Program-made: the position numbers and the translations under genes | Assembly: GCA_021203515.1 (NCBI GenBank) | Contig: JAJQAY010000011.1 | Coordinates: forward strand, 1 to 64,000 | Direction: 5' to 3' | DNA: 64,000 bases | From: Bacteroides sp. | GTDB taxonomy: Bacteria > Bacteroidota > Bacteroidia > Bacteroidales > Bacteroidaceae | The notes under the pieces: model-generated | Database searches by the model: none | Told to the model about the DNA's origin: nothing | Seen by the model: only the letters and a program-made list of their open reading frames with translations | Shown here: piece by piece, positions 50,636 through 59,532 of the stretch | Numbering within the stretch: position 1 is the first letter of the stretch | How the letters are laid out: each line of letters opens with the position of its first letter

Positions 50636-52435
50636 TCAGCTCTTGTTGGCACGCTTGCGTTCAGTCTCGTCCAGAATTACCTTACGCATACGCATTGACT
50701 TGGGAGTAACTTCCACATATTCATCTTCCTTGATATACTCCAACGCCTCTTCGAGTGAGAGCTGTACGGGTGGAATTAAACGCGCCTTGTCATCCGTACC
50801 GGAAGCACGGGTATTGGTCAGTTTCTTTGATTTGGTTACATTCACTACCAGATCTTTATCATGAGAATACTCGCCAACCACCTGACCGGCATATACTTCT
50901 TCTTGCGGGAAGATGAAGAACTTACCACGATCCTGCAGTTTATCAATGGCGTAGGCAAATGCAGTACCGCTCTCCATAGCAATAATAGAGCCATTGGTGC
51001 GGCGTTCAATTTCGCCCTTATAGGGTTGATATTCCTTGAAGCGGTGCGCCATGATGGCCTCACCGGCAGAAGCTGTCAGCACGTTGGTATGCAAACCAAT
51101 GATACCGCGTGACGTCATATCAAATTCCAGGTTCACACACTCTCCGGCACTTTCCATTTTCACCATTTCACCCTTACGGCGGGTTACCATATCAATAATC
51201 TTGCTGGAATACTCTTCGGGAACATTCACCGTGAGTTCCTCAATAGGCTCGCACTTCACACCGTCAATCTCCTTGAAGATTACCTGCGGCTGACCAACCT
51301 GCAACTCATATTCTTCGCGGCGCATGGTCTCAACCAAAACCGAAAGGTGGAGCACACCACGTCCGGAAACAATCCACTTGCCGTCTTCCTCACTCTTGCG
51401 AACGCGCAATGCAAGGTTCTTGTCGAGTTCCTTCATCAAGCGGTCATGGATGTGGCGGGAAGTCACAAACTTGCCATCTTTACCATAGAAAGGAGAGTCG
51501 TTGATAGTAAAAAGCATACTCATGGTAGGCTCGTCTATAGAGATAGGTGGCAAAGCCTCCGGGTTCTCAAAGTCGCAAACCGTATCACCGATTTCAAAAC
51601 CTTCGATACCTACCAAAGCACAGATATCACCGGAGGATACTTCCTGCACCTTTGCGCGGCCCATACCCTCGAATGTATGCAGTTCTTTAATTTTTGACTT
51701 GGTAATAGTGCCGTCGCGTTTGGCCAAAGACACGTTCATGCCCTCTTTCAAAGTACCGCGATGCACACGGCCTACGGCAATACGACCGGTATAAGAGGAA
51801 TAGTCTAAAGATGTAACCAACATCTGCGGAGTACCTTCGAATTGCGTAGGTGCCGGGATATTCTCCAGAATACAGTCCAGCAATGCGAAGATATTATCAG
51901 TCGGCTGTTTCCAGTCCGTACTCATCCAGCCGTTCTTTGCCGAACCGTAAATAACGGGGAAATCCAACTGGTCTTCCGTTGCTTCGAGGCTGAACATCAG
52001 GTCGAACACCATCTCATAAACCTCTTCAGGACGACAGTTGGGTTTATCTACCTTATTTACCACAACGATAGGCTTCAAACCAATCTGCAAAGCCTTCTGC
52101 AATACAAAGCGCGTTTGCGGCATCGGGCCCTCAAAAGCATCTACCAGCAGGATACATCCGTCTGCCATGTTCAGCACACGTTCCACTTCACCACCGAAGT
52201 CGCTGTGCCCCGGAGTATCGATAATATTAATCTTTGTATCCTTATAATTGATGGAAACATTCTTGGAAAGAATTGTTATACCTCGTTCACGCTCTAAATC
52301 GTTGTTATCCAGCATTAACTCACCTGTACTCTGGTTACTGCGGAAAAGGTTTCCGGCCAAGAGCATCTTATCGACTAGCGTCGTTTCCCCATGGTCAACA
52401 TGGGCAATAATTGCAATGTTTCTAATATTTTGCAT
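50636..52435 (-). CDS. typA: ribosome-associated GTPase TypA/BipA with altered Walker A lysine
   Basis: A translational GTPase involved in 50S assembly and stress adaptation. I take ATG 52435 ([16 protein letters not shown]). All other G motifs are present ([24 protein letters not shown]), as is the BipA C-terminal domain. The P-loop reads HVDHGETT where the family has HVDHGKTT: Glu17 is GAA at 52385-52387, one base from AAA. The segment MRREEYEL also differs from the conserved MRREGYEL (Glu375, GAA at 51311-51313). Loss of the lysine should abolish or strongly weaken nucleotide binding. The frame is otherwise complete. Confidence 0.93.
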   Translation of the reverse strand: MQNIRNIAIIAHVDHGETTLVDKMLLAGNLFRSNQSTGELMLDNNDLERERGITILSKNVSINYKDTKINIIDTPGHSDFGGEVERVLNMADGCILLVDAFEGPMPQTRFVLQKALQIGLKPIVVVNKVDKPNCRPEEVYEMVFDLMFSLEATEDQLDFPVIYGSAKNGWMSTDWKQPTDNIFALLDCILENIPAPTQFEGTPQMLVTSLDYSSYTGRIAVGRVHRGTLKEGMNVSLAKRDGTITKSKIKELHTFEGMGRAKVQEVSSGDICALVGIEGFEIGDTVCDFENPEALPPISIDEPTMSMLFTINDSPFYGKDGKFVTSRHIHDRLMKELDKNLALRVRKSEEDGKWIVSGRGVLHLSVLVETMRREEYELQVGQPQVIFKEIDGVKCEPIEELTVNVPEEYSSKIIDMVTRRKGEMVKMESAGECVNLEFDMTSRGIIGLHTNVLTASAGEAIMAHRFKEYQPYKGEIERRTNGSIIAMESGTAFAYAIDKLQDRGKFFIFPQEEVYAGQVVGEYSHDKDLVVNVTKSKKLTNTRASGTDDKARLIPPVQLSLEEALEYIKEDEYVEVTPKSMRMRKVILDETERKRANKS

Positions 52436-52456
52436 ATAATACCTATTATTTGGCTG

Positions 52457-52464
52457 CAAAGGTA
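52457..52464 (-). promoter_or_regulatory. -7 promoter box for typA
   Basis: TACCTTTG on the minus strand, 22 nt before the typA ATG. Supports the start at 52435 rather than the longer frame. Confidence 0.5.
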
Positions 52465-52537
52465 CTAATTTTGCATCACATATAAGATACAGGGAAGATT
52501 TCTTCCTGAATATCATTGCGATATAAAAGATAATGTC

Positions 52538-52545
52538 TATCTTTG
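52538..52545 (+). promoter_or_regulatory. -7 promoter box for rpsO
   Basis: TATCTTTG lies 46 nt before the rpsO ATG; ATTG at 52515-52518 may serve as a -33-like element, with a spacing of about 19 nt. Confidence 0.5.
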
Positions 52546-52590
52546 CACGCTCGAAAGAGACAAATTTTATCAACTATTTAATTAAAAATT

Positions 52591-52860
52591 ATGTATTTAG
52601 ACGCTGCTAAAAAGCAAGAAATCTTCAGCAAACACGGGAAGTCTAACTCTGACACTGGCTCAGCTGAGTCCCAGATAGCATTGTTTTCATACCGTATTGC
52701 CCATCTGACTGAGCACATGAAGCTCAACAGAAAAGATTATAGTACAGAAAGAGCTTTGACAATGTTGGTAGGTAAACGTCGCGCATTGCTGACTTACCTG
52801 AAAGACCGCGACATCAACAGATATCGTGCTATTGTTAAAGAACTCGGCTTGCGTAAGTAA
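52591..52860 (+). CDS. rpsO: 30S ribosomal protein S15
   Basis: The 89-residue protein begins MYLDAAKKQEIFSKHGKS and has the S15 signatures DTGSAESQIALFSYRI, LTEHMKLNRKDYSTERAL and VGKRRALLTYLKDRD. S15 binds 16S rRNA early in 30S assembly. Length and sequence are standard. Intact, with its own promoter and terminator. Confidence 0.97.
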   Translation: MYLDAAKKQEIFSKHGKSNSDTGSAESQIALFSYRIAHLTEHMKLNRKDYSTERALTMLVGKRRALLTYLKDRDINRYRAIVKELGLRK

Positions 52861-52881
52861 TTTACTTGCGGCAAAACGATT

Positions 52882-52920
52882 AAAAAGGAAATTTATCCTA
52901 CGGGATAAGTTTCCTTTTTT
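52882..52920 (+). terminator. terminator of rpsO
   Basis: A long stem AAAAAGGAAATTTATCC / GGATAAGTTTCCTTTTT with a 4-nt loop (TACG) is followed by more T residues, 21 nt after the stop codon. Confidence 0.87.
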
Positions 52921-52955
52921 TATTGGAGGAAGAGTTACCATCACCGTAATGCAGA

Positions 52956-53043
52956 CTTAAAACTAAAGCTTCGTTTCTATAAACAAAGCCTTTGTTTGTA
53001 AAAATGAAGCCTTTGTTTATAGAAACGAAGCTTTAGTTTTAAG
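52956..53043. repeat. perfect 33-bp inverted repeat
   Basis: Positions 52956-52988 are the exact reverse complement of 53011-53043, separated by 22 nt. The spacer repeats part of the arm (CTTTGTTT). It lies between the rpsO terminator and the promoter of the acyltransferase gene. There is no T-run, so a simple terminator is not obvious; an intergenic repeat element or a miniature transposon is possible. The rest of 52861-53346 holds only the promoter described separately. Confidence 0.92.
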
Positions 53044-53176
53044 TATTGGCAGGATAGAAAGCAGGTTTGCGTACCGGGTAGCATAACTTTGGATACTTTA
53101 TATTCAGAACGGATATAAAACTAACACAAATGTATAGATACGCGGACGACACGGACAAATTCTCTTTTAAGAAACA

Positions 53177-53206
53177 TTGGTTTGATTTAATTTTTACTTA
53201 CCTTTG
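53177..53206 (+). promoter_or_regulatory. promoter of the MBOAT operon
   Basis: The -7 box TACCTTTG (53199-53206) has a -33-like TTGG at 53177-53180 with an 18-nt spacer. The leader to the start at 53347 is about 135 nt. Confidence 0.5.
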
Positions 53207-53346
53207 CGCCCAAGCCAATAATAGTGTCAAACAGAACATTTGACGGGAGGCGCTTTTGTTAAAGGTAAAGAAGAAAACATACAGTCCCAACGCCGCCTTT
53301 TTGTAAAATCGCTATTCGGGGATTGGAGTAAAATATAAACAACCAG

Positions 53347-54786
53347 GTGCTATTTAATTCTTTTGAATTTCTTATATTTCTGCCAATAGTATTTATACTC
53401 TATTGGTTCGTTTTCAAACCATTATGATGGCAGAATTTGTTCGTAGTAGCGGCCAGCTATGCATTCTACGGCTGGTGGGATTGGCGTTTTCTAATTCTGA
53501 TTGCCATTACTACCTTCTGCAGCTTCGCAAGCGGCCTGTTGCTGGAAAAACGCGAAGGACAACGCACGAAGCAGAAATGGGTCAGCAGCACCAATATCAC
53601 CCTCAATCTACTGATACTTTGCATTTTCAAATACTTCAATTTCTTTGGAGAAAACCTCACTGCCCTGTTTCAGGTATTTGGCATAGAGTTGGACTGGGTA
53701 ACGATAGATGTCCTGCTACCCGTAGGTATCAGTTTCTACACTTTCCAGGCATTAAGCTACACAATCGACGTGTACCAGCATAAAATAAAACCTACGCACG
53801 ATGCGGTTGCTTTTTTCGCTTTCATAAGTTTCTTTCCGCAGTTGGTTGCCGGGCCTATCGAACGGGCAACCAATCTCTTACCTCAATTCCTCGAAGCCCA
53901 CAGCTTCAATTATGCAAAAGCGGTGGACGGTATGCGCCAAATTCTTTGGGGACTGTTCAAGAAATTGGTAGTAGCGGACAACTGCTCCACTGTCGTAAAC
54001 ATGATATTCGATGATTATCAGACATTAAGCGGAGCCCACCTGCTGCTCGGAGCCATCTTTTTCACCTTCCAGATATACGGGGATTTCTCCGGTTATTCGG
54101 ACATAGCCATCGGTACGGCACGCTTGTTTGGCATCAATCTGATGCGTAACTTCAATTACCCCTATTTCTCGCGTGATATAGCTGAATTCTGGCGTCGCTG
54201 GCACATTTCGCTCACGACATGGTTTCGCGATTATATCTATATTCCGCTTGGTGGAAGCCGGTGCAGCAAGTGGAAAGCCATGCGCAATACACTCATCATC
54301 TTCTTAGTCAGCGGCTTCTGGTATGGTGCCAACTGGATATTCATCTGCTGGGGAGCATTTCATGCACTGCTATTCACGCCGCTGTTCCTTATGGGAAAGA
54401 ACCGAAAATATAAAGATGCAGTAGCTAAAGGACGTTTACTCCCTACAGCCAAAGAAGCGCTTCAAATGATTGGTACTTTCCTGCTGGTAGCCGTTGGCTG
54501 GATTATATTCCGGGCAGAGACCATTCATCAGGCATGGGATTACATCGTGTGTATGGTTACCAAATTCAGTTTCAAACTGCCTGCACACGGCAAAGACCCA
54601 CTCATATACATTGCCATACTCATCGTGGTGGAGTGGCTCCAACGCGAAAAGCAATTCGGACTGCAAATAGAAGAAAAGGGAGCATTCCGTTATCAGGCAG
54701 TCCGCTGGGGACTTTACTACGTTATATTCATAACCACACTCCTACTGGCCGGTCAGCAAGAAGAGTTTATTTATTTCCAATTCTAA
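53347..54786 (+). pseudogene. MBOAT family O-acyltransferase, nonsense at codon 27
   Basis: The N-terminus MLFNSFEFLIFLPIVFILYW begins at GTG 53347, an uncommon start or itself a mutated ATG. In-frame TGA at 53425-53427 (KPL*WQNLFVV; an Arg CGA is expected) interrupts the first helices; the frame then continues to 54786. MBOAT proteins of the AlgI/DltB type move acyl groups across the inner membrane onto polysaccharides. Family motifs are FFPQLVAGPIER, WRRWHISLTTWFRDYIYIPL and GFWYGANWIFICWGAFHA with its conserved His. A TTG at 53437 could restart translation but would lose the first helix. Followed by its usual partner gene. Confidence 0.83.
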
Positions 54787-54790
54787 ATCT

Positions 54791-55739
54791 ATGAAGAAGT
54801 TCTTAAAATACATTTGGCTGTTCTCGTCGGTGCTGATTATACTAAGTGTAGGCTTTGAGGTTATGCTGCGCCAGGTGCCTAATTCCTACAGGTTCAAACG
54901 GGGACTCATAGAAAAGAACGGGGAAGGTATCAGAAACCTGATAATAGGCAGTTCGGTTGTCAATTGCGGCATCAATCCCGCATATCTCTCCGACAGTACA
55001 TATAATCTGGCAATTTCCGGACAATGGCTTCGCTACAATCAACTTCTTTTAGAGAAGTACATCGACCGGCTGCCCCACCTGACGAATATCATTTGGGGAA
55101 TATCCTACCAATCCCTGTGGATAGACGATTGCATCAACCAGGACAAGATAAGCATAGCCAATCATAAAATCTATATGGACTTTGAGCCCGGCAAAGATAT
55201 ACTTTACAATATCGAACTAATCTCCACCGGCTCTATCTCTTTCAGAAAATGGTCCAAACACTATATGCTACATAAGAGAACAATGTCTTGCGACTCTTTA
55301 GGGTTGGACCACAGCTACGATTTATCAGAAAGAGGCCGCGCATGGCTGGAAGATATTCCACGAATGATAAAAGGACATACAGTGACCGACGATGAAAAGA
55401 CAGAAGAACTGTTCCGGCAAAATATTCGCCGTATCAATGAAGTGGCAAAGCTATGCCACGACCGGGAAATCAATTTATACCTCGTCACCCCCCCCAGTGT
55501 ACAAGAAATATTACGAACTGGCAAGTACCCGGCAAGTAACTAAAATGAATACGGCTTTAGCAGAAGTTGCCGCCCAATGGGATAATGTCCGCTTCTATAA
55601 TTACTTTGACGACGAACGCTTCGAAGAAGACGATTTCCATAATGGAAATCATTTATCCTCCGACGTAGGCGCTACTAAATTCACCCAGATACTACGGAAA
55701 GACATATGGAGTAACGACAGCACCTCTATTCAACGGTAA
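54791..55739 (+). pseudogene. membrane-anchored SGNH-like partner of the MBOAT enzyme, frameshifted
   Basis: A type II membrane protein (MKKFLKYIWLFSSVLIILSVG) with a periplasmic SGNH-like domain (NLIIGSSVVNCGINP; HNGNHLSSDVGATKF near the end). Such proteins commonly partner MBOAT acyltransferases, like AlgJ or DltD. Near 55490 the C-run is one base too long (8 instead of 7), so the frame stops at 55543; the correct frame (VYKKYYELASTRQ) resumes and ends at 55739. The block with the catalytic His and Asp is therefore lost. Its end overlaps the convergent esterase gene by 14 nt. Confidence 0.76.
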
Positions 55740-58700
55740 TCTTCACTATCCGGGGAGTACGGATGCCCGGCTTCAACTCTCCGTTGATACTGAAAAATGT
55801 TTTTCCGTCTCCCACCAATGCGGCTCCTGCCCTGGCAACTTCCGGACTTTCCAGCACCACTTGCCATGCATCACGACGAGTATTGTACACCCATATCTTG
55901 CGGTTAAATTTATACCACTCTACCGGATGCAACAAATAATCTTTTTCCGGCTTCTGAAGCGCAGACAGGAAGATGTCTTTATTGACGCCTCCCATGCAAA
56001 GGATTAAGTCATTCCCCAAAGCAACGGATGTTCCTCCACCCAAAGATACGGCCTCTCCGTCGCTCCCTGCCGGCGGATTTAGCTTCGTCCACTTTTGCAG
56101 AGAAGGTGAGTAGCAATATCCATCGAGCGAAAGAGTGGCCGGCTGTCCTCCGACAGAAGGAGAAAAACCTCCCCACAGACAAAAGCAGCACTCCCCTTCC
56201 CGGTATTGTGCGGCAGAAACCGGCTGTATACGCGGGAAACCGGGGAATGAAGGAAGTTCCTTCCACCCGTCTGCCAATCTTTCCAAATCCAAACACAAAA
56301 AGGAATTGGAAGGAACACCCTGTCTGTTTCCTCCTGCCACATAAATCCGGTTCTCCACCAAAGCACCGGTAAAGTTATCTAAAGTATAGGGCAAAGAAGG
56401 CAATGGTTCCACCACTACTTTTCTTTGTTTATCATCTTTCCAGCGGATACGGTAGACATCTGCCACCGCCCCTTTATCATTCATTCCACCGATACAAACA
56501 ACGCCATCGGTTGTGGATACGGACACACCATAGGCCGCAGGAAACGGCAAGCGTCCTACTTCTCGCCATGAAAAGACGGAATCGGTATTGAAATCTGCCG
56601 CATAAATCCCCTGATAGAATTTCTTCTTTCCTCCTTCGGCAGCAGGCGTATCCGGGAAATTACAGCCACCACCTATCAGTAGCTGCCCTCCGGTCACTCC
56701 CGCATAGCAAGCGGAAACTCCCTGCTCCATTTCTTTCTCCGCCTTAGGAAAACCAACCATTTCTTGTATACGGATGCCCTGCATGTCGGTCGACGGAGCT
56801 TCAGCGCGGAAGGTAGAAGCGGGAAGACTGTCCGCATTTACTAAATTGGCACGGGCAAAAGGTTGCCATCCATAGCGGATGTAACGCGGATTTTTTATAC
56901 TTTCACTGGATACCTTCAACTGATTGTCACCGATAACCTCTGCATGGGCAGGAACATAGAGTCCGTCCACCTCCGCAACTTCAAAGGTGCGCAAAGACTT
57001 TCCATCCGAGCTCCTCAGGCCTTGCCCGTAGTCGAAAGTGACAAAAACAGCCCCTTCACGGAAATCAGCCTGGCGGAACAACGGGCCGGAAGGCAGAAGC
57101 CGATGGTAGCCATAAGTCTTATTCAATGCCCAACGCGCCAAGCGCTTTCCTACCGGTTTCTTATTAGTAGGATGTATGTTCAACGAGTCTCCCCAGTCAC
57201 TGGATACAGCCATTCCCGTATGGGCAATCTCTTGCATCATCCTCCGCTGACTGTCGCGGAACCACGTCCACGACGGACGGTCAATGCTCGATAGTTGCAC
57301 GTAATAGAATGGTAAATCAGGATTATCCCAGTTCTTCCGCCAACTTTCTACTAATAGCTTGAAAAGCTTCTCGTGTGCTTCCCGATTGTGGGCATTGGAC
57401 TCGCCCTGATACCAAATCACTCCTTTTATCGGATATTGTTCTAACGGACGGATACCCGCTTCGAAGAGATAGCAAGGTTCGTAAGGATGACGCTGAAACT
57501 TAGTGTCAGACTGTTTGATATTTAAAATAGCCCGTCCGCGTACCCAATCCTGAATAAAATCGTTATGCATCCAATCTTTCAGAATGGCAGGGAATTGATA
57601 TTCCAACGTTTTCCGATCCACCCATGCTTCCGTAGGCGAACCGCCAATAGCATTACAAATCAACCCCACGGGCACCTGCAAGCTATCCCGCAACATCTGC
57701 CCGAAATAATAAGCAACTGCCGAGAAATCATCCGCATTTTCAGGCGTACAAGCCTCCCACCGGGCATTGGCATAGTACTGAAGGTGATTTAAAGAGTCGA
57801 GTGCAGAAGGTTTCCACTCCACTTGGTCGGTACGCCAACGCGCTTTCATATCATATAGCCTTAGTTGTCCGTCGGCCGCTTGCGGAATATCTTTCTTGCC
57901 GGTAGAAGCCTGCTTCAGCATAAATTCCATATTCGATTGTCCGGAGCACAACCAGACTTCCCCAGCCAATACATTCTCATATTTCAAAGTCCGGTGAGGA
58001 GTGGAGATTGCCAGCGTATAGGGGCCTCCTGCTTTCAAGGGTAATAATTGCACCGACCACTTTCCATCCTGCCCCACTTGGGCGGTCCACCGTTGGCGGT
58101 CTATGCAGACAGTTACTTGCTCGCCCGCATTGGCTACTCCATGAATTTGCAGAGGAGTATCACGCTGAAGCACCATGCTATCAGTATAAAGCGGAGATAA
58201 TTTCAAACCGCCATAATCTCCGGTGATAGCAGCATAAACCGTCTGCGCCATGATTACAGCTCCCTCAGGAGTCGGATGAATAGCATCCGGCAACAGGGCA
58301 GGATATGGATAAAGGGGTTCGTGGAAATCTATCAACTGTACACCTGCACAGCGGGTTACCGTTTCGATAGCCGTTTGTATCTCCCCGTGCCAGTCACGTG
58401 TTCCCGACAGAAAACGGAAATGACGGTCCGAAATCGGAGTCATCCGGGCTATGATAATCCGGGCAGCCGGATTGGCCTCCCGAAATGTATCAATCAGACT
58501 CAAGTAATCTTTGACAAAGAAATCACGATAGTTAGGCCAATCGCGAGGATCGGTATCATTAATTCCTAAATGGATAACTACAATATCTCCTGCAAAATCG
58601 ACTGCTTTCCGAAATTCTTCCTGTTGCATATACGGACGATATCCCTTGTTTAATAAGGTAGCACCGGACTTTCCGAAGTTCTCGACTTCATAGTGCTCTC

Positions 58701-58863
58701 CCAACAAATGCTGCAACTGCACGGGATAAGCTTGCGTTGCACGGTCGGGCAGCGTATATCCGTAAGTAATGCTGTTTCCCACACATGCTACTTTAACCCG
58801 TTGCTGGGCGGCTACCGCACAACAAACAAGTATACATATAGATAAAGCTATAATCTTTCTCAT
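55726..58863 (-). CDS. three-module sialate O-acetylesterase with SGNH and kelch (NanM-like) domains
   Basis: About 1045 residues with a signal peptide (IIALSICILVCCAVAA). Module 1 (about 20-205) is an SGNH hydrolase: VACVGNSITYG, HLGINDTDP and DAIHPTPEGA. Module 2 (about 210-640) is a sialate O-acetylesterase: WLCSGQSNMEFML, NAIGGSPTEAW and IWYQGESNA. Module 3 (about 690-end) has kelch motifs (LLIGGGCNFPDTPAAEGGK; VCIGGMNDKGAV) like N-acetylneuraminate epimerase. The combination would remove O-acetyl groups and convert the released sialic acid anomer. I prefer ATG 58863, which overlaps the upstream gene (ATGA). It is in the sialidase operon and intact. Confidence 0.86.
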   Translation of the reverse strand: MRKIIALSICILVCCAVAAQQRVKVACVGNSITYGYTLPDRATQAYPVQLQHLLGEHYEVENFGKSGATLLNKGYRPYMQQEEFRKAVDFAGDIVVIHLGINDTDPRDWPNYRDFFVKDYLSLIDTFREANPAARIIIARMTPISDRHFRFLSGTRDWHGEIQTAIETVTRCAGVQLIDFHEPLYPYPALLPDAIHPTPEGAVIMAQTVYAAITGDYGGLKLSPLYTDSMVLQRDTPLQIHGVANAGEQVTVCIDRQRWTAQVGQDGKWSVQLLPLKAGGPYTLAISTPHRTLKYENVLAGEVWLCSGQSNMEFMLKQASTGKKDIPQAADGQLRLYDMKARWRTDQVEWKPSALDSLNHLQYYANARWEACTPENADDFSAVAYYFGQMLRDSLQVPVGLICNAIGGSPTEAWVDRKTLEYQFPAILKDWMHNDFIQDWVRGRAILNIKQSDTKFQRHPYEPCYLFEAGIRPLEQYPIKGVIWYQGESNAHNREAHEKLFKLLVESWRKNWDNPDLPFYYVQLSSIDRPSWTWFRDSQRRMMQEIAHTGMAVSSDWGDSLNIHPTNKKPVGKRLARWALNKTYGYHRLLPSGPLFRQADFREGAVFVTFDYGQGLRSSDGKSLRTFEVAEVDGLYVPAHAEVIGDNQLKVSSESIKNPRYIRYGWQPFARANLVNADSLPASTFRAEAPSTDMQGIRIQEMVGFPKAEKEMEQGVSACYAGVTGGQLLIGGGCNFPDTPAAEGGKKKFYQGIYAADFNTDSVFSWREVGRLPFPAAYGVSVSTTDGVVCIGGMNDKGAVADVYRIRWKDDKQRKVVVEPLPSLPYTLDNFTGALVENRIYVAGGNRQGVPSNSFLCLDLERLADGWKELPSFPGFPRIQPVSAAQYREGECCFCLWGGFSPSVGGQPATLSLDGYCYSPSLQKWTKLNPPAGSDGEAVSLGGGTSVALGNDLILCMGGVNKDIFLSALQKPEKDYLLHPVEWYKFNRKIWVYNTRRDAWQVVLESPEVARAGAALVGDGKTFFSINGELKPGIRTPRIVKITVE

Positions 58864-59525
58864 TTCTTTCTGATGTAAGGTTTCACTATTTCCACCCACT
58901 TCACATATCCTTTTCCCAAAAGATGCAGACCGTCATTCGTATAACTAATATTCATCTTTCCGGTCTTCTCATCTACAAAATGGGAATATAAATCTATGTA
59001 GGTCGCTCCCTCCTCCTCGGCCAGGCGGACCAATCCCTTATTAATTTCCGGAATAACCTGCCAGCGCGAAGTGTGTCCCTGAAACATATTATAATGATCG
59101 GTCACCGGAAGCACACTTTGTAGATAAAGTTTTGTCTTCGGAGATTCTGCTTTTATCTTTCTAGCAATCATCCCGATACGTGCTACAATAGTGCCTGCCG
59201 GAGTTCCCCGGTTTACGTCATTAATATCTATCAAAAGAAATATTTTAGCCGGCTTTCCTTTCAAGATGGCATCCAGCCTGTCGTAGACTCCCATGCAAAT
59301 ATCACCGCTGATTCCACGGTTCTTTACGTGCTTGTTATCAAACAGTTCTCCCCACTCGGCACCGTTCGTGATGCTGTTTCCCAGAAAAACGATGTTCTCG
59401 GAAGTGACGGGCAGTTCTTCAAACAACGTGGCACGCTGATAATAGAACGTAGAATACTTACGCTCCTGGGCATAACCTCCGATGGAGATTACCAATACAG
59501 TTACTAATAAAATAATTCTTTTCAT
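58860..59525 (-). CDS. secreted SGNH/GDSL-type esterase with altered block III glycine
   Basis: A 221-residue protein with a signal peptide (MKRIILLVTVLVISIGGYA). SGNH blocks: FLGNSITNG (Ser51), GISGD, and LHLLGKGY near the C-terminus. Block III reads LLIDINDV where the family has IGINDV-type sequence; Asp100 is GAT, one base from GGT. The block III Gly helps form the oxyanion hole, so activity may be reduced. Family members in such operons are sialate O-acetylesterases (EstA-like). It is downstream of the GH20 gene by 7 nt and overlaps the next gene by 4. Confidence 0.84.
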   Translation of the reverse strand: MKRIILLVTVLVISIGGYAQERKYSTFYYQRATLFEELPVTSENIVFLGNSITNGAEWGELFDNKHVKNRGISGDICMGVYDRLDAILKGKPAKIFLLIDINDVNRGTPAGTIVARIGMIARKIKAESPKTKLYLQSVLPVTDHYNMFQGHTSRWQVIPEINKGLVRLAEEEGATYIDLYSHFVDEKTGKMNISYTNDGLHLLGKGYVKWVEIVKPYIRKK

Positions 59526-59532
59526 ACCGACT

